64,000 nt of DNA. It comes from Enterococcus sp. 9D6_DIV0238 (GTDB lineage Bacteria; Bacillota; Bacilli; Lactobacillales; Enterococcaceae). The notes under the pieces were generated by a model. The model saw nothing but the letters and a program-made list of their open reading frames with translations, searched no databases and had not been told where the DNA came from. Position numbers and translations under genes: made by a program. Shown in pieces: positions 22,250 through 30,732 of the stretch (its first letter is position 1; every line of letters begins with the position of its first letter). The stretch covers positions 3,105,001 through 3,169,000 of the forward strand of contig NZ_CP147246.1 in assembly GCF_002174455.2 (NCBI RefSeq), given 5' to 3'.

Positions 22250-25200
22250 ATGAAAAGGAAAAATAGTATCTATTTGTTTCTGAGTTTCATTACAATGATA
22301 GGCTTCTATTTTTATCATAGTACGCCATTGCTGAAAGCAGAAGAATCTACCAGTCAAAGTACTGTAGAATCGACACCGCCCCTTTCAACGAACGAGTCAT
22401 CTGAAGTTGAAGTTATCAAAAAAAATACCCCAACGCTAGATGTAGCTAGTAGGGATGCAAAAACTATACAACCGCAAATGACAAATCTTGAAACGTTTGA
22501 ATTATCGGAAAACGGGACGGGGATCGTAGCTAAAAATATGGCAAAAACAATGACGGATATTCAAAGCTATAACGGTGATACTGAAGCAATCAAACAGATG
22601 ATTCTCAGAGATACTGGAGCAAAAGCATATGGACTGTCTGGCGGATCTATCATTGACGTAACCGATAAGATCCAGCTATTGGATCTAAAAGGACTTGATG
22701 CAGTTGCAACAAATGATTTACAGGAGTTTCATTTGACATTGACCGTTCCTTCAAATGTGTCAGGAACAGGCAGCGATTTAACAAGTGAAGTCATCGTTTA
22801 TGTCGGAAATGTAGCAAAAGTAAGTACATGGGATCAACTGGATGCTGCATTGATGAGTAATACAGTAACGATTGTCGATGTACAAAATTCTATGACCAAT
22901 ACTGTAACGAATAGGACGGATCGAACTGTCTCGGATAGCCGACCAAACTATGTGTTATTAGGAAATGGCTACTCTCTTGATTTTATTGGCTACTCTTATA
23001 GGTGGGGAACGAATACATCGATCGTACACAAAGCAGTCGTCGATAATGTAGATATGTATGGCGGACACTATTATGGACCTGTGACGATGTGGGATAGAAA
23101 TGCCTATGGCTCAAGTATCACGTATCGAAATGTAAATTATACAGGTTCACAAGTGACGGCCTCTTTCCAAGCGCTTTTACGTTTTGAAGGGAAAAACGTC
23201 ATTAAGTCTAAAGCAACAAGTTACACCTCTTATGATGGAGCGGTTCGCAATATGGCCAATACCAATCAATCTGGTTTAGAGTCACATACACTCTTATTTG
23301 CATCTAATACAGATACAACGATCGAAGTCGAAAATGGTGATGGTGTGATTTTAGGTAGCTGGTACTCTAACTATGATACGGTCGCAACGATCCAACCTTC
23401 ATTGACTTTAGAAGAAAATGCTACTGCAACGATTCGTACATTAGGGAACGCAGGAGAAACAAATTCTTGGCAAACTGACGGCGGTAATATTCCCTCTGTG
23501 ATAAGTGTCCAAAGAAATGGAAAAATAGATGTCGGTAAAAACGCCACATTAAATGTTGAGACAGCAGATGGAACAACACGGGTACCCGTACGTTTAGGTT
23601 ACCAATCAGCAACTTCTCAGTGGACGACGAGTATCGATCTGGAGGAAAGCAGTCATTTTAATGTGAACATCAACGGTCCGATTGCAACAACTAGTTCACG
23701 TGCAGGATTTATGCTTCAACAAAATTCCGCTATCAATGTCGGTGACAATGCAGAAATGACCATCAACGCAAATCAGATGACAGCAGGTGCTCCAGTTATT
23801 TCCATGGGACAAAATGCCAAATTTGATGTCGCAGAAAAAGGGCAGCTGACTTTGAATAAAAACGGGGGAGTTGGACGTCTTCTTGATCTTTCTAACGGCT
23901 CTAAATTTAAAGTAAGCGATCAAGGTGAAACAAAGTTTACGTCTACAAATGAAGGGACATCGACAAGCTCAATGATCTATGGAGGTAGTGGTTCTTCTTT
24001 TATTATTGGTGATAAAGGAACCTTTGAATCTGTTATTAAAGATGGGACTGGTGTTCGGAATATGCTGGATTTTGGCAGCAATACCATCTTCCAATTCTCG
24101 AATGCTCAAAAAATAGACTTGGATTCACGTGGGAATACAAATGCGAATTTGATCAATATGACGAATCCAGGGACGTTTACAGCTGATATTCAGGAAGTTT
24201 CTTCTTGGAGTAAGCAGGATGCAGCACAAGTAACACCAACATTCCATTGGACACCGATGTATGGAATGACCATCAAGTATAACGGTATTACTACAACAAG
24301 TGTTTCAGGAAATAGTATTACAAATGCGATCCAAACAAATTTCATAAATAACTACCGAACAGAAAACTTTTCAAGAATTGTTTATGACTATATTCCAGAT
24401 GTTATCGTCGGAGTAGATGAAATCAGTGATAATAAAGCACTAGAAAGCGGTCAAAAAATTTCTGGGACAGTCAATAATGGTGCAGCAATGCTGTTTTATC
24501 TGGTAACAGATGAAAACGATCCAAGTAAAGATGTATTGTTAACGACTCCTGATGTAGCTTCTCCAGTTGAAGGAGATGCACGAAAATTCAATACGATCGC
24601 GGATGATAAAGGAAAATTTACTTTCGAACTACCTGAGAATGTTACGTTGAAAGCAGGGCAAAAGATAAAGGCTTATGCATGGTTGAATGGGAAGGACAGC
24701 TACACGAATCAAACAGTTTTAGATAAAACGCCGCCAAAAGGAGAGTCCGTAAATTATCATGTTGCTTTAAACGAAGTTACACCGACTGCAGATAAATTTG
24801 TAGGTAATCCAACCGATTCTAATCCAACTCCACAAAATTTCACGTATGCTTTTAATGCAGAAACACCGCAGTCATTGGTTGACAGTTTTATGGGTCAACT
24901 TGGTGAGCATACTGTAAAAGTTGACTTATCGGATGAAGCTGGGAATATGACGACTGTTGTATCTACTCTCACTGTGAACAAAGCGACGCAAGAAATTTAC
25001 GGCTCTGATCTTGAAGCCTCGTATGTTGATATTCGTAATTTATCCGAAGATCAATTGAAAGATTACATTCTCACACACAGCCAGCCAGTTGCATATAAGT
25101 TAGTAGAGGGTGAAAAAACTGATCTTAGTTCATTTATAAAAGTGACAGATTTTGGTGGGTTGAATGATATTGCAGCGATTCAACCTAAAGCATATCCCGT

Positions 25201-25939
25201 GACACTAACAGTCAAAGCTAGTGATTCTGGATTGCCAACAGATATCTCTACGACGATCAATGTCACAGTTGTTGATGTAGATGCTGTGTTGAATGTCGAG
25301 TTTGTGAATGAAGTAGACCAAGTACTTTCAGGTTATACAGTGACACTTGATACACAAGTCGGAGATACGATTGATCTCACCAAAAATGCTGAAGTTCAAG
25401 CTCAATTAGAAAACGTATTAGCAGCGGGTTATGACATCGCTCAACGTCCAGAAAATGAGGCTGCAGTAAAAATTGATAATACAACGGTGACTGTAAGATA
25501 CAAACTGCAAGGGGTATTAAGTTTAACTTCAGTGCCGCATGCGTTGGAGTTTGGAACATTGACGTATGATGCCACAACCAAAAGAGTAGAAGATCCTGCT
25601 TTTGATGAGCAATTAGTCGTGACTGATACTCGTGCAGAAGCAGCGAATGGTTGGCGTATGACTGCTTCTTTGTCCTCACCGATGCAAAATGCCAAAGGGC
25701 AAGAACTGACGAATGCTTTACGCTATGTGAATCAGGGAAAAGAAACGATTTTAAATCAAGATGCACAAGTCATTTATACCAATACGCAAGGAACTATGGG
25801 AAGCTATACTGTCAGCAACGGCTGGGGAACTGCCGCTAATACGGATGGAATCAAGCTTCAAATCAATTCCTCTGATACGGTATATACAGGAGATTACGTT
25901 GGCGTCATTACATGGAAAGTGATGGCAGGACAACCATAA
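22250..25939 (+). CDS. Large WxL-domain surface protein with pectate-lyase-like beta-helix
   Basis: 1229 residues from ATG 22250, preceded by the perfect AAAGGAGGTG. Signal peptide (about 5-29), Ser/Thr-rich linker, a beta-helix adhesive region (about 190-680; VSTWDQLDAALMSNTVTIVDVQ opens it, with repeated xNxxxTIxxN-type rungs), Ig-like and MucBP-like modules (about 700-1080), then a C-terminal WxL domain with NGWRMTASL and ITWKVMAGQP. WxL domains bind peptidoglycan non-covalently, so this is a surface adhesin. First structural gene of the operon. Confidence 0.88.
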   Translation: MKRKNSIYLFLSFITMIGFYFYHSTPLLKAEESTSQSTVESTPPLSTNESSEVEVIKKNTPTLDVASRDAKTIQPQMTNLETFELSENGTGIVAKNMAKTMTDIQSYNGDTEAIKQMILRDTGAKAYGLSGGSIIDVTDKIQLLDLKGLDAVATNDLQEFHLTLTVPSNVSGTGSDLTSEVIVYVGNVAKVSTWDQLDAALMSNTVTIVDVQNSMTNTVTNRTDRTVSDSRPNYVLLGNGYSLDFIGYSYRWGTNTSIVHKAVVDNVDMYGGHYYGPVTMWDRNAYGSSITYRNVNYTGSQVTASFQALLRFEGKNVIKSKATSYTSYDGAVRNMANTNQSGLESHTLLFASNTDTTIEVENGDGVILGSWYSNYDTVATIQPSLTLEENATATIRTLGNAGETNSWQTDGGNIPSVISVQRNGKIDVGKNATLNVETADGTTRVPVRLGYQSATSQWTTSIDLEESSHFNVNINGPIATTSSRAGFMLQQNSAINVGDNAEMTINANQMTAGAPVISMGQNAKFDVAEKGQLTLNKNGGVGRLLDLSNGSKFKVSDQGETKFTSTNEGTSTSSMIYGGSGSSFIIGDKGTFESVIKDGTGVRNMLDFGSNTIFQFSNAQKIDLDSRGNTNANLINMTNPGTFTADIQEVSSWSKQDAAQVTPTFHWTPMYGMTIKYNGITTTSVSGNSITNAIQTNFINNYRTENFSRIVYDYIPDVIVGVDEISDNKALESGQKISGTVNNGAAMLFYLVTDENDPSKDVLLTTPDVASPVEGDARKFNTIADDKGKFTFELPENVTLKAGQKIKAYAWLNGKDSYTNQTVLDKTPPKGESVNYHVALNEVTPTADKFVGNPTDSNPTPQNFTYAFNAETPQSLVDSFMGQLGEHTVKVDLSDEAGNMTTVVSTLTVNKATQEIYGSDLEASYVDIRNLSEDQLKDYILTHSQPVAYKLVEGEKTDLSSFIKVTDFGGLNDIAAIQPKAYPVTLTVKASDSGLPTDISTTINVTVVDVDAVLNVEFVNEVDQVLSGYTVTLDTQVGDTIDLTKNAEVQAQLENVLAAGYDIAQRPENEAAVKIDNTTVTVRYKLQGVLSLTSVPHALEFGTLTYDATTKRVEDPAFDEQLVVTDTRAEAANGWRMTASLSSPMQNAKGQELTNALRYVNQGKETILNQDAQVIYTNTQGTMGSYTVSNGWGTAANTDGIKLQINSSDTVYTGDYVGVITWKVMAGQP

Positions 25940-25953
25940 AAGGAGAGAGAAAA

Positions 25954-26280
25954 ATGAAACAAATGCGATTTATCTTGTTCTGTTGCTCTCTGATTCTATG
26001 GATAGGGGTCATTTCTACAGAAACCGTTGTTCAGGCGAATGAAGGAAATGGCGGTCAAGTCATTACAGATGGAAAAATTTCATTCTATGAAGGAACGACT
26101 GAGACCAGCAGTTCTACCAGCACAGAACCCAGTTCAGCGACGCCAAGCAAACCTATTGGAAAACCGCTTCCTAATACGGGAGAACAGATCAAGCACTATA
26201 GTCTAATCGGAGGCGGCTTGCTTCTTTTAGTTCTAATCTTTCTCTTTTTTACTAAAAGGAGAAAGGGGGAGCAGAAATGA
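25954..26280 (+). CDS. Small LPxTG cell-wall-anchored protein of the WxL operon
   Basis: 108 residues from ATG 25954 (after AAAGGAGAGAG). Signal peptide ending near VVQA-NE, a short Ser/Thr/Pro-rich stalk, then LPNTGEQ, a hydrophobic helix and KRRK tail for sortase anchoring. Such short LPxTG proteins are regular members of WxL gene clusters, where they may tether the complex covalently. Its stop overlaps the next start (ATGA). Confidence 0.85.
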   Translation: MKQMRFILFCCSLILWIGVISTETVVQANEGNGGQVITDGKISFYEGTTETSSSTSTEPSSATPSKPIGKPLPNTGEQIKHYSLIGGGLLLLVLIFLFFTKRRKGEQK

Positions 26281-27083
26281 GATTCACACACACTTCTTTT
26301 CTAGTTAGTATGACGGGTCTTGTCCTTTTGTTTAGCATCAACAGTCTATCTGTGCAGGCAGCTCCCGATTCTATGGAGCAATCTGGATCAGTGTCAGTAA
26401 AAGGAAGCTCAACAACAAACCCTGTCGATCCTGAAAATCCAGGTACAATAGTTGATCCTGGGAAAAGTCCATCTACAACAGGTCCACTTCGGATCGATTA
26501 TGTATCAGCGCTTGACTTTGGTGAAAGTAAGATCACGAAAGGTGCTCGCCGTTACAATGCACGGGCACAACAATTTTTTGGTGATACAGGACCAAGAGGA
26601 AGTTATATACAGATCACAGATCAGCAGGCGGATTCCTCAGGCTGGACATTACAGGTCAAACAAGAAAAACAATTTACGAATCCGATCATTCAAAATGCTG
26701 AGGAACAAGAGTTGAAAGGGGCTGTCTTGTCCTTGGATAAAGGCTGGGCAAATTCTAGTAGTACTAGTGAAGCACCCACAGTAACACGCGAAACGATTGC
26801 CTTGAATTCGATTGGTTCGGCATATGAAGTAGCGACTGCGGGAAAAAATAGTGGTAAAGGAATTTGGACGATCGCATTCGGCGCTTCAGAGACCAATACG
26901 AATAATCAACCTCAGACACTAACACCAGTCGTTGATGCTTCGCATAAGCCAATTATAGATCAAACCTATAACAAGCCAGTGTATAGCAATTCAGCAATTA
27001 CCCTGACCGTACCGGAAACGACAGTGATCCATCCGGTCGAATACCAAACGGAGATAACTTGGATATTAGCCAAGTTGCCTTAA
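26277..27083 (+). CDS. WxL-domain surface protein
   Basis: 268 residues. Signal peptide ending QAAPDS, a Pro-rich linker (NPVDPENPGTIVDPGKSP), then a WxL domain with both motifs: SSGWTLQVKQ and EITWILAKLP. LDFGESKI is the usual opening strand. The start codon overlaps the preceding LPxTG gene by 4 bp. Extracellular and bound to peptidoglycan through the WxL domain. Confidence 0.9.
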   Translation: MRFTHTSFLVSMTGLVLLFSINSLSVQAAPDSMEQSGSVSVKGSSTTNPVDPENPGTIVDPGKSPSTTGPLRIDYVSALDFGESKITKGARRYNARAQQFFGDTGPRGSYIQITDQQADSSGWTLQVKQEKQFTNPIIQNAEEQELKGAVLSLDKGWANSSSTSEAPTVTRETIALNSIGSAYEVATAGKNSGKGIWTIAFGASETNTNNQPQTLTPVVDASHKPIIDQTYNKPVYSNSAITLTVPETTVIHPVEYQTEITWILAKLP

Positions 27084-27116
27084 TAAACTACACACACTTT
27101 TAGGAGGAACAACAAT

Positions 27117-27902
27117 ATGAAAGCAAGAAGTCTTTGTGCAACAACATTAGCAGCAATTTTAGGAGTATCTTTATTAGGAAATGCTGCACCTGCATTTGCA
27201 GCTCCAACAGAATTAAATTCAACTGGTACAGTTAAGGTCGAAGAAGGGACTGCTGGTGGTGGAGACCAAGGAACAGTCGATCCAGAAAACCCTAACGAAA
27301 TATTACCAGATCCTGATCCAGAATCACCTGGAGAAAATACGAACTCTGATAAAGGTCCATTAGTTGTTGAAAAAACAACAGATCTAGATTTTGGTACGAT
27401 CAAAACTTCTGCAGATGCAGTCACAAGTTTTGCTAAACCAATGAGCTTTGAAGCAGGAGCAAAAACTCGTGGCGCATATGTTCAATGGGCGGATGTTCGT
27501 TCAGGCGGTACGTATGGATACACTGTGACAGCACAATTATCAAGTCAATTCAAAGATACTACAGGAACAAATGTATTAACAGGTTCTACAATCGATTTTA
27601 GTAATGGAATGGTTTCTGCACAGGGAAGCAATACAAATACTGTACCTTCAAATGCACAAACAGCATTCCAATTAACAGAAGCAGCTGATGATGCTAAAAC
27701 GATCGTAACTGCCAGCAAAGATTTAAAAGAAGGTAAAGGTCGTTATATCATGGAATTTGGACAAAGTAAAGATTCTACAGTAGGGACTCCAGATACGGAT
27801 ACTAGCTCTGTTAAATTAACTGTACCAGCAGCGACAGCTTCAAATATGGCGGCAACTGATTATACAGCAACAGTAACATGGAAAATCGTTGCAGCACAAT
27901 AA
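27117..27902 (+). CDS. WxL-domain surface protein, variant first motif
   Basis: 261 residues. Signal peptide MKARSLCATTLAAILGVSLL to AFAAPT, linker TVDPENPNEILPDPDPESPGENT, then a WxL domain: TTDLDFGTIK, RGAYVQWADVRSGG, VTWKIVAAQ. In the first motif, where GWxL is usual, the sequence reads GTYGYTVTAQL, so the conserved Trp is replaced by Tyr. The ribosome site TAGGAGGAACAAC is strong. A hairpin (27931-27961) follows, which may set expression relative to downstream genes. Confidence 0.88.
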   Translation: MKARSLCATTLAAILGVSLLGNAAPAFAAPTELNSTGTVKVEEGTAGGGDQGTVDPENPNEILPDPDPESPGENTNSDKGPLVVEKTTDLDFGTIKTSADAVTSFAKPMSFEAGAKTRGAYVQWADVRSGGTYGYTVTAQLSSQFKDTTGTNVLTGSTIDFSNGMVSAQGSNTNTVPSNAQTAFQLTEAADDAKTIVTASKDLKEGKGRYIMEFGQSKDSTVGTPDTDTSSVKLTVPAATASNMAATDYTATVTWKIVAAQ

Positions 27903-27930
27903 GCATAATAAACTGATTCTAACAGTTTTT

Positions 27931-27961
27931 ACAGACCAACAAGTGAACCTTGTTGGCCTGT
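27931..27961 (+). terminator. Intercistronic hairpin in the WxL operon
   Basis: ACAGACCAACAAG pairs with CTTGTTGGCCTGT (one mismatch) around a 5-nt loop. There is no T tract, so it is more likely an RNA-stability or partial-termination element between the surface proteins and the membrane-protein genes. Confidence 0.55.
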
Positions 27962-27999
27962 ATACATAGAAAATCATTTCAGAATAAGTGAGGTTGGTT

Positions 28000-29142
28000 A
28001 TGAAAACACATAAGTCTTTTACGCTGCAGTATATTAGTCTAGTTTTTAGTATAATTGTGGGATTTATATTTTTAGGTCAAGCAGTATCGGTATCTGCTGA
28101 TGAGGAGAATTCAGCAGGTGCAACGGGATTTACCTATAGTATTATTTTTCCAGATAATCAAATAGATAAGGAGTTAGGTTACTACAAGCTGAAAATGACA
28201 CCTGGGCAGCAACAGCAATTAAGTATTATGTTAAGCAATCCCAGTGCTGAAAAGGTTACGATCGATGTCCAAGTGAATGGAGCAAAAACAAATCAAAACG
28301 GTGTGATCGAATATGGTGAATCAGCAATCAAAAATGATCCATCCTTGAAATTCAATTTTATTGACCTTGTAGAAGGTCCAAAATCTGTTGAATTAGCGCC
28401 AGGAGAAACTAAAAGTTTAGATTTGACGATTAAAATGCCGGAGACAGAGTATGATGGAGTCGTTGCAGGCGGCATTCAATTGATGCGTGCTGGACAAGAT
28501 GCAACGACTAATAGTGGAGGATCTAAAATCATCAATCAATACGCATATGTCATTGGTGTACTTTTACAAGAAAATGATACTGTAATACATCCCGATTTAT
28601 CTTTGAATAGTGTGAAAGCAGGTCAAAATAATTACCGAAATGCAATTTTTATCAACTATTCCAATATCAAAGCTGCCTATTTAAATGATATGACCGCAGA
28701 AGTACAAATTACTGAAAAAGGAAAAGAAACGGTCTTATATGAGCGAAAACAAACGGCTATGCGGATGGCGCCAAATTCATTTATTGATTTTCCTGTTAGC
28801 ATGAATGGCGAGCGAATGATCCCTGGAGACTATGAAGCTGATATTCTGATTGCTTCTGGTGATAAAAAATGGGCTTGGAAGCAAGCATTCAAAATCACTG
28901 ATGAAGATGCAAATAAATTCAATGAGCGAGATGTCGGTTTAGTTCAGGAAAAGAGTTTGGATTGGAAATTGATTTTATTGCTTGTTGCAGCGTTTCTTGT
29001 AGGAATTTTCCTTCTTTTCTTAGTTGTTCACTTCTTTAGAAAAAGCAAAAATAAAAAGAATGCTACTAATAAAAAGACACGAAAACAAAAGAAACACCCC
29101 TCAGGAAAGATAAGTAATAAACAGAAAAAAACAAACTATTAA
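28000..29142 (+). CDS. WxL-interacting protein (DUF916/DUF3324)
   Basis: 380 residues from ATG 28000 (GAGG upstream). Signal peptide (about 10-32), DUF916 (FTYSIIFPDNQIDKELGYYKLKMTPGQQQQLSI) and DUF3324 domains in order, a transmembrane helix (about 322-345) and a very basic cytoplasmic tail. DUF916/DUF3324 proteins bind WxL proteins and peptidoglycan and are constant members of WxL loci. It probably assembles or holds the three WxL proteins at the surface. Confidence 0.9.
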   Translation: MKTHKSFTLQYISLVFSIIVGFIFLGQAVSVSADEENSAGATGFTYSIIFPDNQIDKELGYYKLKMTPGQQQQLSIMLSNPSAEKVTIDVQVNGAKTNQNGVIEYGESAIKNDPSLKFNFIDLVEGPKSVELAPGETKSLDLTIKMPETEYDGVVAGGIQLMRAGQDATTNSGGSKIINQYAYVIGVLLQENDTVIHPDLSLNSVKAGQNNYRNAIFINYSNIKAAYLNDMTAEVQITEKGKETVLYERKQTAMRMAPNSFIDFPVSMNGERMIPGDYEADILIASGDKKWAWKQAFKITDEDANKFNERDVGLVQEKSLDWKLILLLVAAFLVGIFLLFLVVHFFRKSKNKKNATNKKTRKQKKHPSGKISNKQKKTNY

Positions 29143-29164
29143 TGCAGTATAGGAGCTGAAGAGA

Positions 29165-29833
29165 GTGTCTACTATAGATTGGGTTTTCGTTATAGGTATA
29201 GCAATGACAATCGTTGTGCTCCTAGGATCAGGCTATTTTTTGGTAAGAATCATACGAATAAAACAGCAAATCAAACGGCTGCCAGTCAGGCGATTAAAAA
29301 ATAAAAAGAGGCAACGAGCAGTGAAAAAAAAACGTCAAATGCTCATAAAAAAGAAAAAAAGCAGTCTTAAATTTTTTCTGATGCTATTATTTTTAACAGG
29401 TTTATTTGCCGGTGCATCAAGCTATCTTTCTTATTACCAAGCCATGAACCTGACAACGAATGATTCAGATTCAGTAGTGAAAGGGTACTATCTTTTACGT
29501 GATTTTGAACAACAATTAGCACTTGCTAAAGAAAAAGGTGACAACGAAGAAAAATTACAAAAAAATATCCGCTATTTAGCAACAGCTATGGCTAGCTACG
29601 GAACAAAAACGGCTAGTACGATCAATTCCCAAGAAGGCCAGTTGATATTGAATCGCTATTATAATGCGATCAAGCAAGTTGGGATGAATGCAAGTACGCA
29701 AACCAAAAATTTTTACGGGAACGCCCAAATAGTTGATAGCTTCTTAGAAGATATAGAGAAAGTAAAAACATACGAGAAAGCAGCATTCACCTATTATAAA
29801 GTCGATGAAACAGCCTTTTCAGAAGAAAAATAG
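29165..29833 (+). CDS. Membrane protein of the WxL operon, unknown
   Basis: 222 residues from a GTG at 29165 (GGAG 11 nt upstream). Two transmembrane helices (about 5-27 and 68-90) enclose a strongly basic cytoplasmic loop rich in KKKR. The C-terminal ~130 residues are outside and predicted helical (FEQQLALAKEKGDNEEKLQKNIRYLATAMASY). No family recognised. It lies between the WxL-interacting protein and the signal-peptidase-like gene, so a role in surface assembly is likely from context only. Confidence 0.6.
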   Translation: MSTIDWVFVIGIAMTIVVLLGSGYFLVRIIRIKQQIKRLPVRRLKNKKRQRAVKKKRQMLIKKKKSSLKFFLMLLFLTGLFAGASSYLSYYQAMNLTTNDSDSVVKGYYLLRDFEQQLALAKEKGDNEEKLQKNIRYLATAMASYGTKTASTINSQEGQLILNRYYNAIKQVGMNASTQTKNFYGNAQIVDSFLEDIEKVKTYEKAAFTYYKVDETAFSEEK

Positions 29834-29849
29834 GCGGAGTGAAAACGTC

Positions 29850-30545
29850 ATGAAGAAAAAATCATTGTCTAGCCCCTCAACTATCAAGAAAATAAGCGGA
29901 AACTCTGCTAAACGAAAGAGACAGCGTCGCATTCATTCGTCTAAAAAGCACAGAAATAAACGTCAGATACAGAAAAAACGCCTCCTACCTACATCAAACA
30001 AAAAGAAACAAGCTCATCGTAAGCGTAAAAGAGTTATTAAAGAGATATTTTTAGCTTTTTTTATTGGGAGTATTCTTATACTGTTAGTCAGCTTTTGTTT
30101 TGTGAGGATCGTTACTGTGAGCGGGTTTGGGATGGTTCCAACATTACGTGAAGGAGATAAGGTAATAACGAAAAAAACGAGTGATCTAGAAAGATTTGAT
30201 TTAGCTGTCTTTACTTTAGGAAATGAAAAGATACAAGTTCGACGTATAATCGGCATGCCGGGAGAGACGATCGACTATACGTCAGACACTTTATATATCA
30301 ATGAACAACCAGTCGATGAAAAATTTTTGATCGATGAAGTCAATGAAAGCCAAAGAAATGGTCGTAATTACACAGCAGACTTTACACGAAAAACAGTTGT
30401 AATCCCTGAACAATATTATTTTGTAATGGGGGATAACCGACCACATGCGACAGACAGCCGCCATTATGGATTTGTAGCTAAGAAGAATATCATCGGAAAA
30501 GTAATAGTTCAGCTTTTTCCGGTCAATGAATTTAAAGTATTTTGA
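29850..30545 (+). CDS. Signal peptidase I homologue lacking both catalytic residues
   Basis: 231 residues from ATG 29850. A ~60-residue Lys/Arg-rich N-terminus precedes one transmembrane helix (about 64-88) and an extracellular S26 domain. Boxes align with SipS/LepB: VSGFGMVPTLREGD, VRRIIGMPGE, YYFVMGDNRPHATDSRHYG. The nucleophile Ser of the SxMxPT box is Gly94, and the general-base Lys of the KRIIG box is Arg131. It should therefore be unable to cleave. A comparable inactive SipA acts as an assembly factor in streptococcal pilus loci, so a chaperone role in WxL assembly is plausible. Confidence 0.8.
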   Translation: MKKKSLSSPSTIKKISGNSAKRKRQRRIHSSKKHRNKRQIQKKRLLPTSNKKKQAHRKRKRVIKEIFLAFFIGSILILLVSFCFVRIVTVSGFGMVPTLREGDKVITKKTSDLERFDLAVFTLGNEKIQVRRIIGMPGETIDYTSDTLYINEQPVDEKFLIDEVNESQRNGRNYTADFTRKTVVIPEQYYFVMGDNRPHATDSRHYGFVAKKNIIGKVIVQLFPVNEFKVF

Positions 30546-30605
30546 GAAATAGTCTATGATCATTCAAAGCTTGAGTTGATCAATGAGTTGTTATGAAATA
30601 GAATA

Positions 30606-30659
30606 AACCACAAAAAAGGAACTAGGATTTTAGTATCTCCTGTTCTTTTTTTGCGGTTT
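30606..30659. terminator. Bidirectional terminator
   Basis: AACCACAAAAAAGGAAC and GTTCTTTTTTTGCGGTT enclose AGGA/TCCT in a long imperfect stem with A- and T-rich flanks. It ends the WxL operon from the left and the convergent membrane glycosyltransferase from the right. Confidence 0.65.
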
Positions 30660-30732
30660 GTTAGATGGGAATGATATAAATGAAAATCAATTACAATTTA
30701 GTTGTATTGAAGATTTATGCCTCCGTAGTTGT

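Noticed and set aside
25377..25933. Several minus-strand frames within the WxL domain of the adhesin
   Set aside because: They overlap each other and a well-supported domain on the plus strand.
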